A stretch of 64,000 nucleotides of DNA from JADJOY01 sp046331705 [NCBI: bacterium] (GCA_046331705.1 JAXLQJ010000032.1:21539-85538); one strand, 5' to 3'; positions 45,459 through 55,277 are shown, counted from the first letter of the stretch. Numbers and translations are program-made. The notes: generated by a model from the sequence alone, not told the origin.

Positions 45459-45653
45459 GTCCGCGGCCCTCGATTCGGCGCGCGGCCGTCGGGCCGCCAC
45501 GGCCCTACGGCTCGCGCGGCGAGCCGCCCCCCCCCGCGACGAAACTCGCAGGGCTGGCCACACTTGCCCGCCCGGGTGACGGCGGGTGGTGATCCACCGT
45601 GCGGGATCGACCATCCCGGCAGCCACCGCGCGACGAACGGAAGGCCTCGGTAG

Positions 45654-48600
45654 ATGCCCCAGCCCCCCCGGTCCGGCGTTCGGGAAGCGACCACGCGAGT
45701 GGTGGTCGGCCGTCGCATCGAAGACCTCGGCGCACGCATCTCGGCGCGCTTCGCGATGGGCGAGGACGTCGACGACGCGATCGCGGCGACCCTCGGGGAC
45801 CTCGGCAACCATCTCGGCGCGGTGCGCGTCTCGCTCTTCCAGCTGCGGCCGGACGGCGACTGGATCGATGCGAGCCACGAGTGGTATCGCCACGATCACG
45901 GCCCCGCTCTCGTGCTCAACCAGAATCTCGCGTGCACCCATCAGGCGTGGTGCATGCGACAGATCGACGCCCACGGCTTCGTGCGGCTCGCATCGGTCGC
46001 GCAGATGCCCGAGGAGGCGTGCGACGAACGGCGGCTGCTGAGCGCGCGCGGCGTCGAGTCGCTGCTGGCCATGGCGGTGCCGATCGGCAGCACCGTCGGC
46101 GGCATCATCCGCATCGACAACCCGACCACCGATGGAGTGACGCTCGAGCGGACCCTCACGCTGGCGCGACACGCGGCCCACGTGATCGGCCTCGCGTTGT
46201 CACGGCGGCGCACGGAGGAAGAGCTGCGCTGGCACGTGCGGCTCGACGAGCTGGTGATGCGGGCCGCCGCCACGCTGCTCGAGGCCACGCCGGAGAGCAT
46301 CGACGCGGCGATCACCGGGATCCTCACGGAGCTCGCGACCACGCTGGGCGCGGACATCGGCTACGTCCTCGACCGCGCCGACGACGTGCAGGCGCGCGTG
46401 ATCACCCACGTGGGACGCTCGGCCCAATCCCCCGCTTTCCCCGCTCCCGATCCGCGCGATCTCGACTGGCTCGAGCTCGACGCCACGCACGACGATCAGG
46501 TGCTGGTCCGGCGCCGGAGCGGGTCCGAGCCGACACTCGACCGAGCCTCGGCCGCTACGATCGGCGGCGAGGAGTCCCGGGCGCTGGTCGCGACGTTTCG
46601 ACGCGAGCCCTCACGGCGCGGCACGCTGGTGTTCGAGGTGCGGGGCGCGCGGCGCAACTGGGGCCGTGACACGCAATCCTCCACGCGCATCGCCGCGGGC
46701 ATGATCGCCAGCGCCCTGCACCGCACCGACGCGGTGCGGGCCCTGCGCGACAGCGAAGCGCGTTTCCGACTGCTCACCGAGTCGGCGCACGACGCGATCG
46801 CCGAGTTCACCGCCGAGGGCATCTGTCTCTACGCGAACCGTCGCCACTGCGAGATCCTGGGCCTCGAGCCGAGGATGCTGGTGGGCGAGCCGCTGCTGCC
46901 CCTCGTGCACCCGGACGATCAGGCATCCGTCATCGCGAGCTTCGTCGAGGCCCGCGAGCACCGATCCTCGGCGCGCGGCGTCATCCGCTTCCGCGATGCC
47001 CGCGGCGGTTATCGCTGGCTCGAGACGGTCGGCACCTGGTTCACGGCGGCGAGCGGCGAGGAACGCGTGGTCGGCGTGTCGCGCGACGTCACCGACGCAC
47101 GCGCCGGCGAGGAGGAGCTTCGCCGCAGCGAAGCGCTGCGCCGCGCCATCACCGACCACTCGATCGACATGATCACGGTGGTGCGCTCGGACGGCACGAT
47201 CGCCTTCCAGAACCTCGCGGCGGATCGCGTCCTGGGCTACGCGTTCGAGGAGCTGGGAGACGTCACCGCCGAGCAATTCGTCCATCCCGACGACCTGGAG
47301 CTCGCGTGGAGCGGTGTCCAGGCGTGCGTTTCCAGCCGTGGGCAGCCCATCACCGCGGAGCTGCGCGTGCGTCGCAGGGACGGCGACTGGCGCACCGTGA
47401 CGGCGACCGCCATCAACCTCATCGGCGATCCGGGCGTGGACGGCATTCTCGTCATGTCGCGGGACGTGACCGAGCAGCGTCAGACCGAGCAGGCGCTGCG
47501 CCGGCGCGAAGACGAGCTTCGCCAGGCGCAGAAGATGGAGGCCATCGGACGGCTCGCCGGCGGAGTGGCTCACGACTTCAACAACATGCTGTCGGTGGTG
47601 CAATGCCACACCGACATGATGCTCTCCGATCTGCCGACCGATCACCCGATGCGCGACGGCATCGGATCGATCCGCGACGCCGGGCTGCGTGCCGCGGCGC
47701 TGACCCGCCAGCTCCTGGCGTTCAGCCGCAAGCAGGCCTTCGTCCCGCGGCCGGTCGACGTCTCGGGCGTCGTCACGGCGGTCTCCAAGATGCTCAAGAC
47801 CCTGATCGGCGAGGACGTTCGTTTCGACGTCCGGCTGGCCACCGATCTGCCGACCGTGCTGATCGACGTGGGCTACCTGGAGCAGGTCCTGATGAACCTC
47901 GCGGTCAACTCCCGCGACGCCATGCCACAGGGCGGCGAGCTGCGCATCGAGACCGAGAAGGTCGACGGCGCGGGCGCGCACGGGGCCGCGCTCGGCGCCG
48001 GCGACTGGGTCCGCCTCTCGGTCATCGACTCCGGCTGCGGCATGGACGCCCAGACGCTGCAGCACGCCTTCGAGCCGTTCTTCACGACCAAACCCCGCGA
48101 CAAGGGCACCGGGCTCGGGCTCGCCACCGTCTACGGCATCGTCAAGCAAAGCGGCGGCGAGATCACCGTGTCCTCCCAACCCGGGCTCGGCACCCGCTTC
48201 GACATCTTCCTGCCGAGCGCGACCAGCGAGCCCGAGCCCATCGCCGAGGGCGTCGCGCCCGTGGCCACCGAGTCTCGTGGCCACGACACGATCCTGCTCG
48301 TCGAGGACGAGCCCACGGTTCGCGAGATCGCGGCGCAGGTGCTGGAGTCGGGCGGATTCCGGGTGCTGTCCGCAGGGAGCGTCGCGCAGGCGGTGGGGGT
48401 GATCGACTCCGCCGTCACGATGCCGGCGCTGGTGGTGAGCGACGTGGTGCTGCCGGACGGCAGCGGCGTCGACGCGGTGCGCGCCGCGCGCCTGCGTTGG
48501 CCCAGCGTGCGCGTGCTGCTGATGTCCGGGTACCTGGACGACATGCTCGACTCGCGCGGCCTCGAGGAGCTCGGCGCGGCGCTGCTCGAGAAGCCGTTCA

Positions 48601-48680
48601 ACCCCGCGGCGCTGTTGCGCGCGGTGCACGACGCGATGGACGCGGCGAGCCCCGCGCCACCCGCTCGTTGGCCCGGCTGA
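45654..48680 (+). CDS. GAF/PAS hybrid sensor histidine kinase with receiver
   Basis: A 1008-residue soluble kinase. Residues of about 15-185 are a GAF domain (LGAVRVSLFQLRPDGDWIDA, SLLAMAVPIGSTVGGIIRID). A second GAF-like region spans about 190-360. Two PAS/PAC domains follow (FRLLTESAHDAIAEFTAEG, AITDHSIDMITVVRSDGTIA). The kinase core has RLAGGVAHDFNNMLSVVQCH with His640, then YLEQVLMNLAVNSRDAMPQG, VRLSVIDSGCGMDAQTL and KGTGLGLATVYGIVKQSGGE. The C-terminal receiver has ILLVEDEPTVREIAAQVLES, VVSDVVLPDGSG with Asp930 and LLEKPFNPAAL. This NtrB-like 'AHDFNN' class usually signals through its own receiver. No transmembrane helix is present, so the sensing is cytoplasmic. Confidence 0.92.
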   Translation: MPQPPRSGVREATTRVVVGRRIEDLGARISARFAMGEDVDDAIAATLGDLGNHLGAVRVSLFQLRPDGDWIDASHEWYRHDHGPALVLNQNLACTHQAWCMRQIDAHGFVRLASVAQMPEEACDERRLLSARGVESLLAMAVPIGSTVGGIIRIDNPTTDGVTLERTLTLARHAAHVIGLALSRRRTEEELRWHVRLDELVMRAAATLLEATPESIDAAITGILTELATTLGADIGYVLDRADDVQARVITHVGRSAQSPAFPAPDPRDLDWLELDATHDDQVLVRRRSGSEPTLDRASAATIGGEESRALVATFRREPSRRGTLVFEVRGARRNWGRDTQSSTRIAAGMIASALHRTDAVRALRDSEARFRLLTESAHDAIAEFTAEGICLYANRRHCEILGLEPRMLVGEPLLPLVHPDDQASVIASFVEAREHRSSARGVIRFRDARGGYRWLETVGTWFTAASGEERVVGVSRDVTDARAGEEELRRSEALRRAITDHSIDMITVVRSDGTIAFQNLAADRVLGYAFEELGDVTAEQFVHPDDLELAWSGVQACVSSRGQPITAELRVRRRDGDWRTVTATAINLIGDPGVDGILVMSRDVTEQRQTEQALRRREDELRQAQKMEAIGRLAGGVAHDFNNMLSVVQCHTDMMLSDLPTDHPMRDGIGSIRDAGLRAAALTRQLLAFSRKQAFVPRPVDVSGVVTAVSKMLKTLIGEDVRFDVRLATDLPTVLIDVGYLEQVLMNLAVNSRDAMPQGGELRIETEKVDGAGAHGAALGAGDWVRLSVIDSGCGMDAQTLQHAFEPFFTTKPRDKGTGLGLATVYGIVKQSGGEITVSSQPGLGTRFDIFLPSATSEPEPIAEGVAPVATESRGHDTILLVEDEPTVREIAAQVLESGGFRVLSAGSVAQAVGVIDSAVTMPALVVSDVVLPDGSGVDAVRAARLRWPSVRVLLMSGYLDDMLDSRGLEELGAALLEKPFNPAALLRAVHDAMDAASPAPPARWPG

Positions 48681-48852
48681 GCGCGGCGCGCCGGGCCGAC
48701 CCGCCGCGCCGAACCCGTCTTCCGCCGCTCGATCGGCTCACGCGCCTTCGGTCGCTCCTTCGGTCCACGTCCACGGCCTCTTGCGACAGCGGTCTCGGGC
48801 CGTGCAAGATGGCGCGCGCACGAAGAAATCCTCGTAGTTCGGGCCCCCACAC

Positions 48853-50463
48853 ATGGTCGACCTCGACAACATCGTGGCTCTGCTCGACGACCCCGCCACC
48901 GAGCGTCGGGTCGCCGCAGCCATCGTCCTCGGGGCGCTCAAGCCCAAGAGCGCTGCCGTGGTCGAGGGGCTCCTCGGGCTGCTGGAGACCGGCGAGCCGG
49001 CGCTGATCCGTCACGGGCTCGATGCGCTCGCGGCCCTCGGCGCACGCAAGGCCGCGCCCGCCATCGTGGGGTTCCTCTCCTCGCGCGACGTCGAGATCCG
49101 CGACGCGGCAGAGCGCGCGCTGGTCGCGATCGGCGAATCGGTGGTTCCGCTGATCCGCGAACGCATGGAGAAGGCGGCGCCCGAGGAGCAACGCGCGCTC
49201 AACCACGTGCTCGCGGAGCTGGGTGGCGCGGAAGCGTTCTCGACGCTCTTGAGCGGCATTCTCGCCTCCGAGGGAGATCCGCAGGCGGCGCTGGCGGCGC
49301 GCCAGCAGGTGCGCTCGGCGGACGCCTCCTTGCGCAAGAAGTACCTGGCGCAAACGGAGCGCTTCCTGGCCGAGCAACGCAAGGGCGGCGAGCATCCCGG
49401 CGCGGTCGCCGCGGCGATCAAGGTGCTGGGCTTCCTCGAGGACCCCAAGGCGGTGCCGACGCTGCTCGCCCACGCGCAAGCCGCCGACCAGCCTCCCGCC
49501 GTGCGCAAGGAAGCCATCATCGCGTTGCGCTTCGCGCTGCAGAACGGGCGCTCGCCGTCGGCCGAGGTGGTGAACGCGCTGGTCGGCGCGGCGCTCGCCG
49601 AGGACCGCTCGCTCGCGCAGACCGCGCTGCTCACGCTGGGCGGGCTGGATCTCGACGCCCAGCAATCCCAGCGCATCCAGAAGCTGGCCGAGCATCCGGA
49701 TTTCGAGCGCGCGCGGCTCGCCATCGAGCACCTGGGACGTCAGCGCGACACCCACGCGGCACGGGTGCTGGCCAACGTGGTCGAGCACGCCGACCGACGG
49801 CGCGCCGAGCTTGCCGTGCAGACCCTGGCGAGCAAGGCGGAAGGCGCGGAGCCGCTCGCGAAAGCGCTCATCGCCACCGCCGATGCCGAGCGCGCGCGCT
49901 TCATCGCGAAGGCCTTGGCACCGCACCTGCGCACGCTCGCGCCCGCGCTCAAGAAGCAGTTGCGCGCCCAGGGTCTCGCGCGGCTCGGCGCCGGCGAGGG
50001 TGGCGCCGAGGCCTTGCTCGACGCGGCGCGCATGGCCGACCCCGGTGCTTGGGTCGACGAGCTGCGCGCGCTGGCCGCCAAGCAGCGCAAGGCCGCGAAG
50101 CTCGAGGAGGCGCTGCGCACCCTCGGGGTGCTGTGCCGAAGCGATCAGGCGACCGACGAGGATCGCTACCACCGCGCGGCGCTCGAGCTCAAGCGCGCGC
50201 GCCACGATCGCGCGACCGGGGCGCGCGCCCACGACCCTTCCCTCTCGACGCTCGGCCAGCTCCTGACCCGCGGCTTCGACGTGGGCGCGGCGCTTCGCAA
50301 GGACAAGTCGATCGGGCTCGAGGAGCTCTACTACGTCGGCTTCCACTTCGCCGAGCGGGGGCAACCGCTCGGGATCGAGCTTCTCGAGGCCGTGGTCGCG
50401 AAGGCCGGTCGCGCCAAGCTCGGCAAGATGGCCAAGAACAAGTTGGCGTTGATCGCGGACTGA
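48853..50463 (+). CDS. HEAT-repeat protein
   Basis: A 536-residue all-helical protein made of HEAT-like repeats. Recognisable units are ERRVAAAIVLGALKPKSAAV, LIRHGLDALAALGARKAAPA, EIRDAAERALVAIGESVVPL, VAAAIKVLGFLEDPKAVPTL, AVRKEAIIALRFALQNGRSP, AQTALLTLGGLDLDAQQSQR and ARLAIEHLGRQRDTHAARVL. Such solenoids are protein-binding scaffolds. The last 150 residues are Lys/Arg-rich helices (LAAKQRKAAKLEEAL and AKLGKMAKNKLALIAD) without a recognisable fold. There is no signal peptide. It sits between the two large hybrid kinases of the signalling island, on the same strand, with about 170-190 bp on each side, so its link to them is by position only. Confidence 0.75.
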   Translation: MVDLDNIVALLDDPATERRVAAAIVLGALKPKSAAVVEGLLGLLETGEPALIRHGLDALAALGARKAAPAIVGFLSSRDVEIRDAAERALVAIGESVVPLIRERMEKAAPEEQRALNHVLAELGGAEAFSTLLSGILASEGDPQAALAARQQVRSADASLRKKYLAQTERFLAEQRKGGEHPGAVAAAIKVLGFLEDPKAVPTLLAHAQAADQPPAVRKEAIIALRFALQNGRSPSAEVVNALVGAALAEDRSLAQTALLTLGGLDLDAQQSQRIQKLAEHPDFERARLAIEHLGRQRDTHAARVLANVVEHADRRRAELAVQTLASKAEGAEPLAKALIATADAERARFIAKALAPHLRTLAPALKKQLRAQGLARLGAGEGGAEALLDAARMADPGAWVDELRALAAKQRKAAKLEEALRTLGVLCRSDQATDEDRYHRAALELKRARHDRATGARAHDPSLSTLGQLLTRGFDVGAALRKDKSIGLEELYYVGFHFAERGQPLGIELLEAVVAKAGRAKLGKMAKNKLALIAD

Positions 50464-50653
50464 ACGACGGATCGGAAGTCGTGCGAGCCATGGGGCACGC
50501 TCGGGCGAGCGGCGCAGCGCGCGAAAGCCGGGCTCGGAACCTCTCGGGGCCGAGCCGCGGCGCGTCGCCCGAGGCTCGCTCCCCGAGTCACGGCGCTCGG
50601 CGGCCGTTGCCGCGCGCGTCGACGTGCTCGCGCCGGTTTCCACCGGATCGCCC

Positions 50654-53600
50654 ATGAAGCTCTCGCAGAAGACCCTGCTCGCGATCGGGCTGCCGCTGGT
50701 CTTCTTGGTGATGCTGCTCTTCGCGCTCTCGCGCCAGACCCTCCTCGAGAGCTACACCCAGTTCGAGATCCGCGACACCGAGCGCGACGTCGACCGCGCC
50801 GTGAACTCGATCCACGAGCACGTCGCCAAGATCCAGAGCCACCTCACCGACTGGGCGGCGTGGAGCGCCACCTACGAGTTCATGCAGAGCCGCGACCCGG
50901 CGTATCTGGAGGAGAACATCTCGGGGGGCCTCACCCTCGAGGACCTCGGCATCCACTGGATGGCGTACGTCGCGCCCTCGGGCGAGCTCGTCTACACGAG
51001 GGCGATCGATCCCGCGCGCGACTTGCCCGCGATCGTCGACTTCCCCGCGGGCGTGCTGCCCCATCTGGCGCCAGGCCACACGCTGGTCGCGCACACCGCC
51101 GTCACCGACCAGGTGATGGGCTTTTTGCTCGTGCCCGAGGGCGTCCTGGCGGTGGCGTCACAGCCCATCCTCACCACCAGCCACGAGGGCCCGATCCGCG
51201 GCTCGCTGGTGTGGGGCCGATTCCTCACGGATCGCGACGTCATGGAGATCGCCGATCTCACCCACCTGCGCATCAGCGTCCGCCGCCACGGCGATCCCGC
51301 CATGCCGCCCGACATGCAGCGCGCGAGCGTCGAGCTCGGGGCGGCACCGGCGCGCGACGGCGGGCGAGTGACGGTGGTCCACGCGATGACCGACGAGACC
51401 GTCGCCGGCTACGCGCTGATCCCCGACATCGAGGGCAAGCCCGCGCTGGTGGTGCGCGTCGACTCGCCGCGCACGCTGTTCCAGCAAGGCCGCGCGAGCA
51501 TCCGCGCCTCGCTCGCGTGGCTGATCGCGTGCGGCGCGATCTTCGGCGTGGCCGTGGTGGCGGCGCTGCGAGGCCTGGTGCTGCTGCCCGTCACCCGCCT
51601 GGCGAGCGAGCTCGAGGCGATCGGCGCGGGCGGCGATCCGGGTCGGCGCGTGAACGTGGTCGGCCACGACGAGATCGCGCGGCTCGCCGTCTCGGCGAAC
51701 CAGATGCTCGCCGATCTCGAGCGCAGCCAAGGCCAGATCCAACGGCGGGAGCGCTACTTCCACGCGCTCATCGATCAGACCTCCGACGTCATCGCCGTGA
51801 CCGGAGTCGATGCGCGCATTCGCTACGTGAACCAGGCGTCACGAACGATGTTCGGCTACGAGCCCGCCGAGCTCGAGGGGCGCAAGGCCTTCGATTTCGT
51901 GCACCCCGACGACAAGAAGGTCATCTGGGAGCTCTTCGCCCAGGGCATCCAGCCGGGCACCACCGCGGCGCGCGACTTCCGCTTCCGTCACAAGGACGGC
52001 ACCTGGCACTACGTCGAGGCCGCGGGGCGGCTCCTGCTCGACGACCCCGCGGTCGACGGCGTGATCGTCGCCATCCGTGACATCACCCGCCGCCGGCAGA
52101 CGGAAGAGGAGCTGCGACAGGCGCGTGTGGCCGCCGAGTCGGCCAATCGTGCCAAGTCGGCGTTCCTGGCCAACATGAGTCACGAGCTGCGCACACCGCT
52201 CAACTCGATCATCGGCTTCTCGGAGCTACTCCAGGAGCAGACGTTCGGCCCGCTCGCGCCGAAGCAGCTGCGCTACGTCGGCAACGTCCTCGCCAGCGGC
52301 AAGCACCTGCTGCAGCTCATCAACGACATCCTCGATCTGTCGAAGATCGAGGCCGGTCACATGAAGCTCGAGATCGGGACGCTCGACGTGGCCGCCGTGC
52401 TGGAGGACGTGCGCGCCATCGTCCACACCCTCGCCGCGAAGAAGAACGTCACGCTCGAGCTCGGCACCGGAGGGGCGATCCCCACGCTTCGCGCCGACTC
52501 GGCGAAGTTCCGGCAGGTGCTCTACAACCTGCTCTCCAACGCCATCAAGTTCACTCCCGAGGGCGGCGTGGTGCGCACCCACGTGCGGCTCGCCGGCGAT
52601 GCGCGCGGCGCGCCGCCGCGCGCGGGCGCCGCGGCCGAGTTCGTGTGCATCGCCATCGCCGACTCGGGGATCGGCATCCGCTCCGAGGACCGCGCGCGAC
52701 TCTTCCGCGAGTTCGAGCAGCTCGACTCCGGCTATTCACGCCAGCAGCAGGGCACGGGGCTCGGGCTCGCGCTCTCCAAGCGTCTGGTCGAGATGCACGG
52801 CGGCGAGATCGGGTTCGAGAGCGAGGGCGAGGGCCGCGGCACCACGTTCTGGTTCACGCTACCCATCGCCGGCCCGCGCGAAGCGCCGATACCGGCGCCG
52901 CGGCGCGCCGACGAGCCCAAGACCACGCAGATCGTCGGGCCCCATTCGCCGCTGGTGCTGGTGGTCGAGGACGACCTCACCTCGGCGGCGCTGCTCAAGG
53001 AATGCTTCACCATCGCTGGCTATCGGGTCATCCACGCGGCCGACGGTGCCACCGCGCTCGCGCTCGCGGCGGAGAAGCAGCCCCGCGCGATCACCCTCGA
53101 CATCATGTTGCCGGGGATGGACGGCTGGACGGTCCTCAAGGCGCTGAAGAGCAAGCCCGAGACGGAGTCGATTCCGGTCATCATCGTCTCCTCCACCGAG
53201 GACCACGAGCTCGGCTTCACGCTGGGCGCCACCGATTGCCTGGTGAAGCCCACCGACCACCGGCGCATCCTCGAGATCCTGCGCAACGTGACCGGCGTCG
53301 ACCGCGGCGAGGATCGCGCCGTGCTCGTCATCGACGACGACCCCGCGCTGCGCTCGCTGCTCGAGGACACCCTGGGTGCCCAGGGCTACCGCGTCACCTC
53401 CGCTCCCGACGGCGAGCGCGGCATGGAGCTCGCCGCCCGCTGGCAGCCGGACGTGATCGTGCTCGACCTGATGATGCCCGGGCTCACCGGCTTCGACGTC
53501 GTGACCCGCTTGCGCGAGCGCAGCGACTCGCGCGATCTTCCGATCATCATCTACACCGTGAAGGATCTCACTCCCGAGGAGCGCACGCGCCTCATGAGCC

Positions 53601-53686
53601 AGGTGCAGGCGATCGCCACGAAAGGGAGGCCCGCGGACCTCGTGGATGTGCTACGCCGACTGGGGCTCGGGGTGGCGCGAGCGTAG
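50654..53686 (+). CDS. CHASE4-type hybrid sensor histidine kinase with two receivers
   Basis: A 1010-residue membrane kinase. The signal anchor is KTLLAIGLPLVFLVMLLF. Residues of about 30-290 are a periplasmic CHASE4-like domain (LTDWAAWSATYEFMQSRDPA with the typical DWA.W.AT pattern). A second helix (WLIACGAIFGVAVVAALRGL) leads into HAMP and a PAS/PAC domain (FHALIDQTSDVIAVTGVDAR). The core has [20 protein letters not shown] with His510, FRQVLYNLLSNAIKFTPEGG, IAIADSGIGIRSEDRA and GTGLGLALSKRLVEMHGGEI. Receiver 1 has Asp816 (TLDIMLPGMDGW, CLVKPTDHR) and receiver 2 Asp938 (VLDLMMPGLTGF). A GTG at 50624 is also possible. It lies 33 bp before the single-domain receiver gene, its likely partner. 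Confidence 0.93.
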   Translation: MKLSQKTLLAIGLPLVFLVMLLFALSRQTLLESYTQFEIRDTERDVDRAVNSIHEHVAKIQSHLTDWAAWSATYEFMQSRDPAYLEENISGGLTLEDLGIHWMAYVAPSGELVYTRAIDPARDLPAIVDFPAGVLPHLAPGHTLVAHTAVTDQVMGFLLVPEGVLAVASQPILTTSHEGPIRGSLVWGRFLTDRDVMEIADLTHLRISVRRHGDPAMPPDMQRASVELGAAPARDGGRVTVVHAMTDETVAGYALIPDIEGKPALVVRVDSPRTLFQQGRASIRASLAWLIACGAIFGVAVVAALRGLVLLPVTRLASELEAIGAGGDPGRRVNVVGHDEIARLAVSANQMLADLERSQGQIQRRERYFHALIDQTSDVIAVTGVDARIRYVNQASRTMFGYEPAELEGRKAFDFVHPDDKKVIWELFAQGIQPGTTAARDFRFRHKDGTWHYVEAAGRLLLDDPAVDGVIVAIRDITRRRQTEEELRQARVAAESANRAKSAFLANMSHELRTPLNSIIGFSELLQEQTFGPLAPKQLRYVGNVLASGKHLLQLINDILDLSKIEAGHMKLEIGTLDVAAVLEDVRAIVHTLAAKKNVTLELGTGGAIPTLRADSAKFRQVLYNLLSNAIKFTPEGGVVRTHVRLAGDARGAPPRAGAAAEFVCIAIADSGIGIRSEDRARLFREFEQLDSGYSRQQQGTGLGLALSKRLVEMHGGEIGFESEGEGRGTTFWFTLPIAGPREAPIPAPRRADEPKTTQIVGPHSPLVLVVEDDLTSAALLKECFTIAGYRVIHAADGATALALAAEKQPRAITLDIMLPGMDGWTVLKALKSKPETESIPVIIVSSTEDHELGFTLGATDCLVKPTDHRRILEILRNVTGVDRGEDRAVLVIDDDPALRSLLEDTLGAQGYRVTSAPDGERGMELAARWQPDVIVLDLMMPGLTGFDVVTRLRERSDSRDLPIIIYTVKDLTPEERTRLMSQVQAIATKGRPADLVDVLRRLGLGVARA

Positions 53687-53719
53687 GCGGCGGCAGGCGA
53701 GCCGCGACGAGGGATGCGC

Positions 53720-54103
53720 ATGGCGGGTGAGAAGGTCTTGCTGGTCGAGGATCAACCGCTGAATCGCGAGCTGGCGACCGACCTGCTCGAGATCGCCGGC
53801 TTCACGGTCTGCCAGGCCGAGTCCGGAGAGCGGGCCATCCAGGTCGCGCGCGCCGAGTCCCCGGGCATCATCCTGATGGACATCTCCCTTCCCGGCATGG
53901 ACGGGCTCGCCGCGACGCGCATCCTGCGCGCCGACCCCCGCTTCCGCAGCGTGCCGATCGTGGCGCTCACCGCGCACGCGATGAAGGGCGACGAGGACCG
54001 CGCGCTCAACGCGGGTTGCGACGGCTACATCACCAAGCCCATCGAGACGGCCTCGTTCGCCCAGCGGGTGACCGAGATCCTGGCGCGCGGTCGGCCGGCG
54101 TGA
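53720..54103 (+). CDS. Single-domain response regulator (DivK/CheY-like)
   Basis: A 127-residue stand-alone receiver. VLLVEDQPLNRELATDLLEI, IILMDISLPGMDGLAATRIL with acceptor Asp54, VPIVALTAHAMKGDEDRALN and DGYITKPIETASFAQRVTEI match the DivK-like class, including the MKGDE turn. With no output domain it should relay phosphate or bind a partner. The GAGGG ribosome site supports the ATG at 53720 rather than the one at 53714. It lies 33 bp after the CHASE4 kinase, and its stop overlaps the diguanylate cyclase start (GTGA). The order kinase, receiver, cyclase suggests a phosphorelay controlling c-di-GMP. Confidence 0.93.
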   Translation: MAGEKVLLVEDQPLNRELATDLLEIAGFTVCQAESGERAIQVARAESPGIILMDISLPGMDGLAATRILRADPRFRSVPIVALTAHAMKGDEDRALNAGCDGYITKPIETASFAQRVTEILARGRPA

Positions 54104-55230
54104 CCGCTCCTGCCGACGCCACCCCTCACATCCCCAAGTCGCGGCTGCGGCCCTGGGTCCCGGGCCAGCCGTTCGACGCGGCGACCGAGAAGATCTTCCG
54201 CCGGCGCCGGATCGATCGCGCGCTGCCGGTGATCCGATTCGCCTGCGTGGGCGCGTGCATCATCTTCGGGTCGTTCTTCCTGCGCGATCGCTATCTCGCC
54301 CCCGACCAGGAGCGCCTGACCCTCGCGATCCGCTCCGTCGCGTGCGTCTTCTACCTCGTCATGATGCGGGTCGCGCGGGTCGAACGGCTGCGCGACCACA
54401 TCCCGCTCTTCGTGCCGGTCGCGGCGGGCGCCGGATCGGTCTTCGTCTCGCTCTTGTGCGCGGCCTTGCCGAACGGTTTCGACATCGGCATCGGCGGGCC
54501 GCTGCTGGTGGTCATGGCGGCGCCCGCGGTCTCGCCGTCGGCGCCGGCGGCGATCCTCACGTGTCTCGTCGGCGTGCTCGTGCCGAACGTCGGCATGATG
54601 CTCAACCGCGACGGTTGGCTGACCATCTTCAGCACCAACCACTACCTCGTGATGGGCGCGGCGCTGTCGATGGGAATCGCGATCCTCGTCGAGCGCGACG
54701 CGCGGCGCGCGTTCCGTCGAGGCCTCGAGCTCGAGACCGCCGCCACCACCGACCCGCTCACCGGCGTGTTCAACCGCCGGCGCGTCCTCGAGCTCGCCGA
54801 GGCCGAGGTCGCGCGCGCCCGCCGTTACGGCCACGCGCTGTCGGTGGTGATGTTCGACCTCGACCACTTCAAGCAGATCAACGATCGCCACGGCCATTGG
54901 GGCGGCGACCACGTGCTGCGCGCGTTCCCGATCCGGCTCGAGAAGCACCTGCGTCGCAACGACACGCTGGGCCGGCTGGGGGGCGAGGAGTTCGTGATCG
55001 TGCTACCCGAGACGGATCGCACGGCAGCGGCGGCGGCCGCCGAACGGGTGCGGGCCGCGATCGCCGCGGAGTCGATCCCGATCGGCAGCTCGTCCGTGAC
55101 GCTCACCTTGAGCGCGGGTTGCGCGGAGCTCGCGCCCGACGACGTCGCGTTCGAGCCTCTGCTGCGCCGCGCCGACGCCGCGCTCTACGCCGCCAAGCGC
55201 GCCGGCCGAAACCGCGTCGAGCTCGGCTGA
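54100..55230 (+). CDS. Membrane diguanylate cyclase
   Basis: A 376-residue protein from a GTG start. Residues of about 40-200 contain five or six hydrophobic helices (VIRFACVGACIIFGSFFLRD, LFVPVAAGAGSVFVSLLC, PLLVVMAAPAVSPSAPAAIL, HYLVMGAALSMGIAILVE). The GGDEF domain follows: TTDPLTGVFNRRRVLELAEA, FDLDHFKQINDRHGHWGGDH and GRLGGEEFVIVLPETDRTA with active GGEEF at residues 294-298. An RRND inhibitory (I) site stands five residues before GGEEF, so feedback by c-di-GMP is expected. It converts two GTP into c-di-GMP. The GTG overlaps the stop of the receiver gene, so the two are coupled. It is the last gene of the signalling island. Confidence 0.93.
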   Translation: MTAPADATPHIPKSRLRPWVPGQPFDAATEKIFRRRRIDRALPVIRFACVGACIIFGSFFLRDRYLAPDQERLTLAIRSVACVFYLVMMRVARVERLRDHIPLFVPVAAGAGSVFVSLLCAALPNGFDIGIGGPLLVVMAAPAVSPSAPAAILTCLVGVLVPNVGMMLNRDGWLTIFSTNHYLVMGAALSMGIAILVERDARRAFRRGLELETAATTDPLTGVFNRRRVLELAEAEVARARRYGHALSVVMFDLDHFKQINDRHGHWGGDHVLRAFPIRLEKHLRRNDTLGRLGGEEFVIVLPETDRTAAAAAAERVRAAIAAESIPIGSSSVTLTLSAGCAELAPDDVAFEPLLRRADAALYAAKRAGRNRVELG

Positions 55231-55277
55231 TCGCGCGCGCGTGCCCGGCGCCCGGCGCGCGGCGCGGCGTGAAAGGC

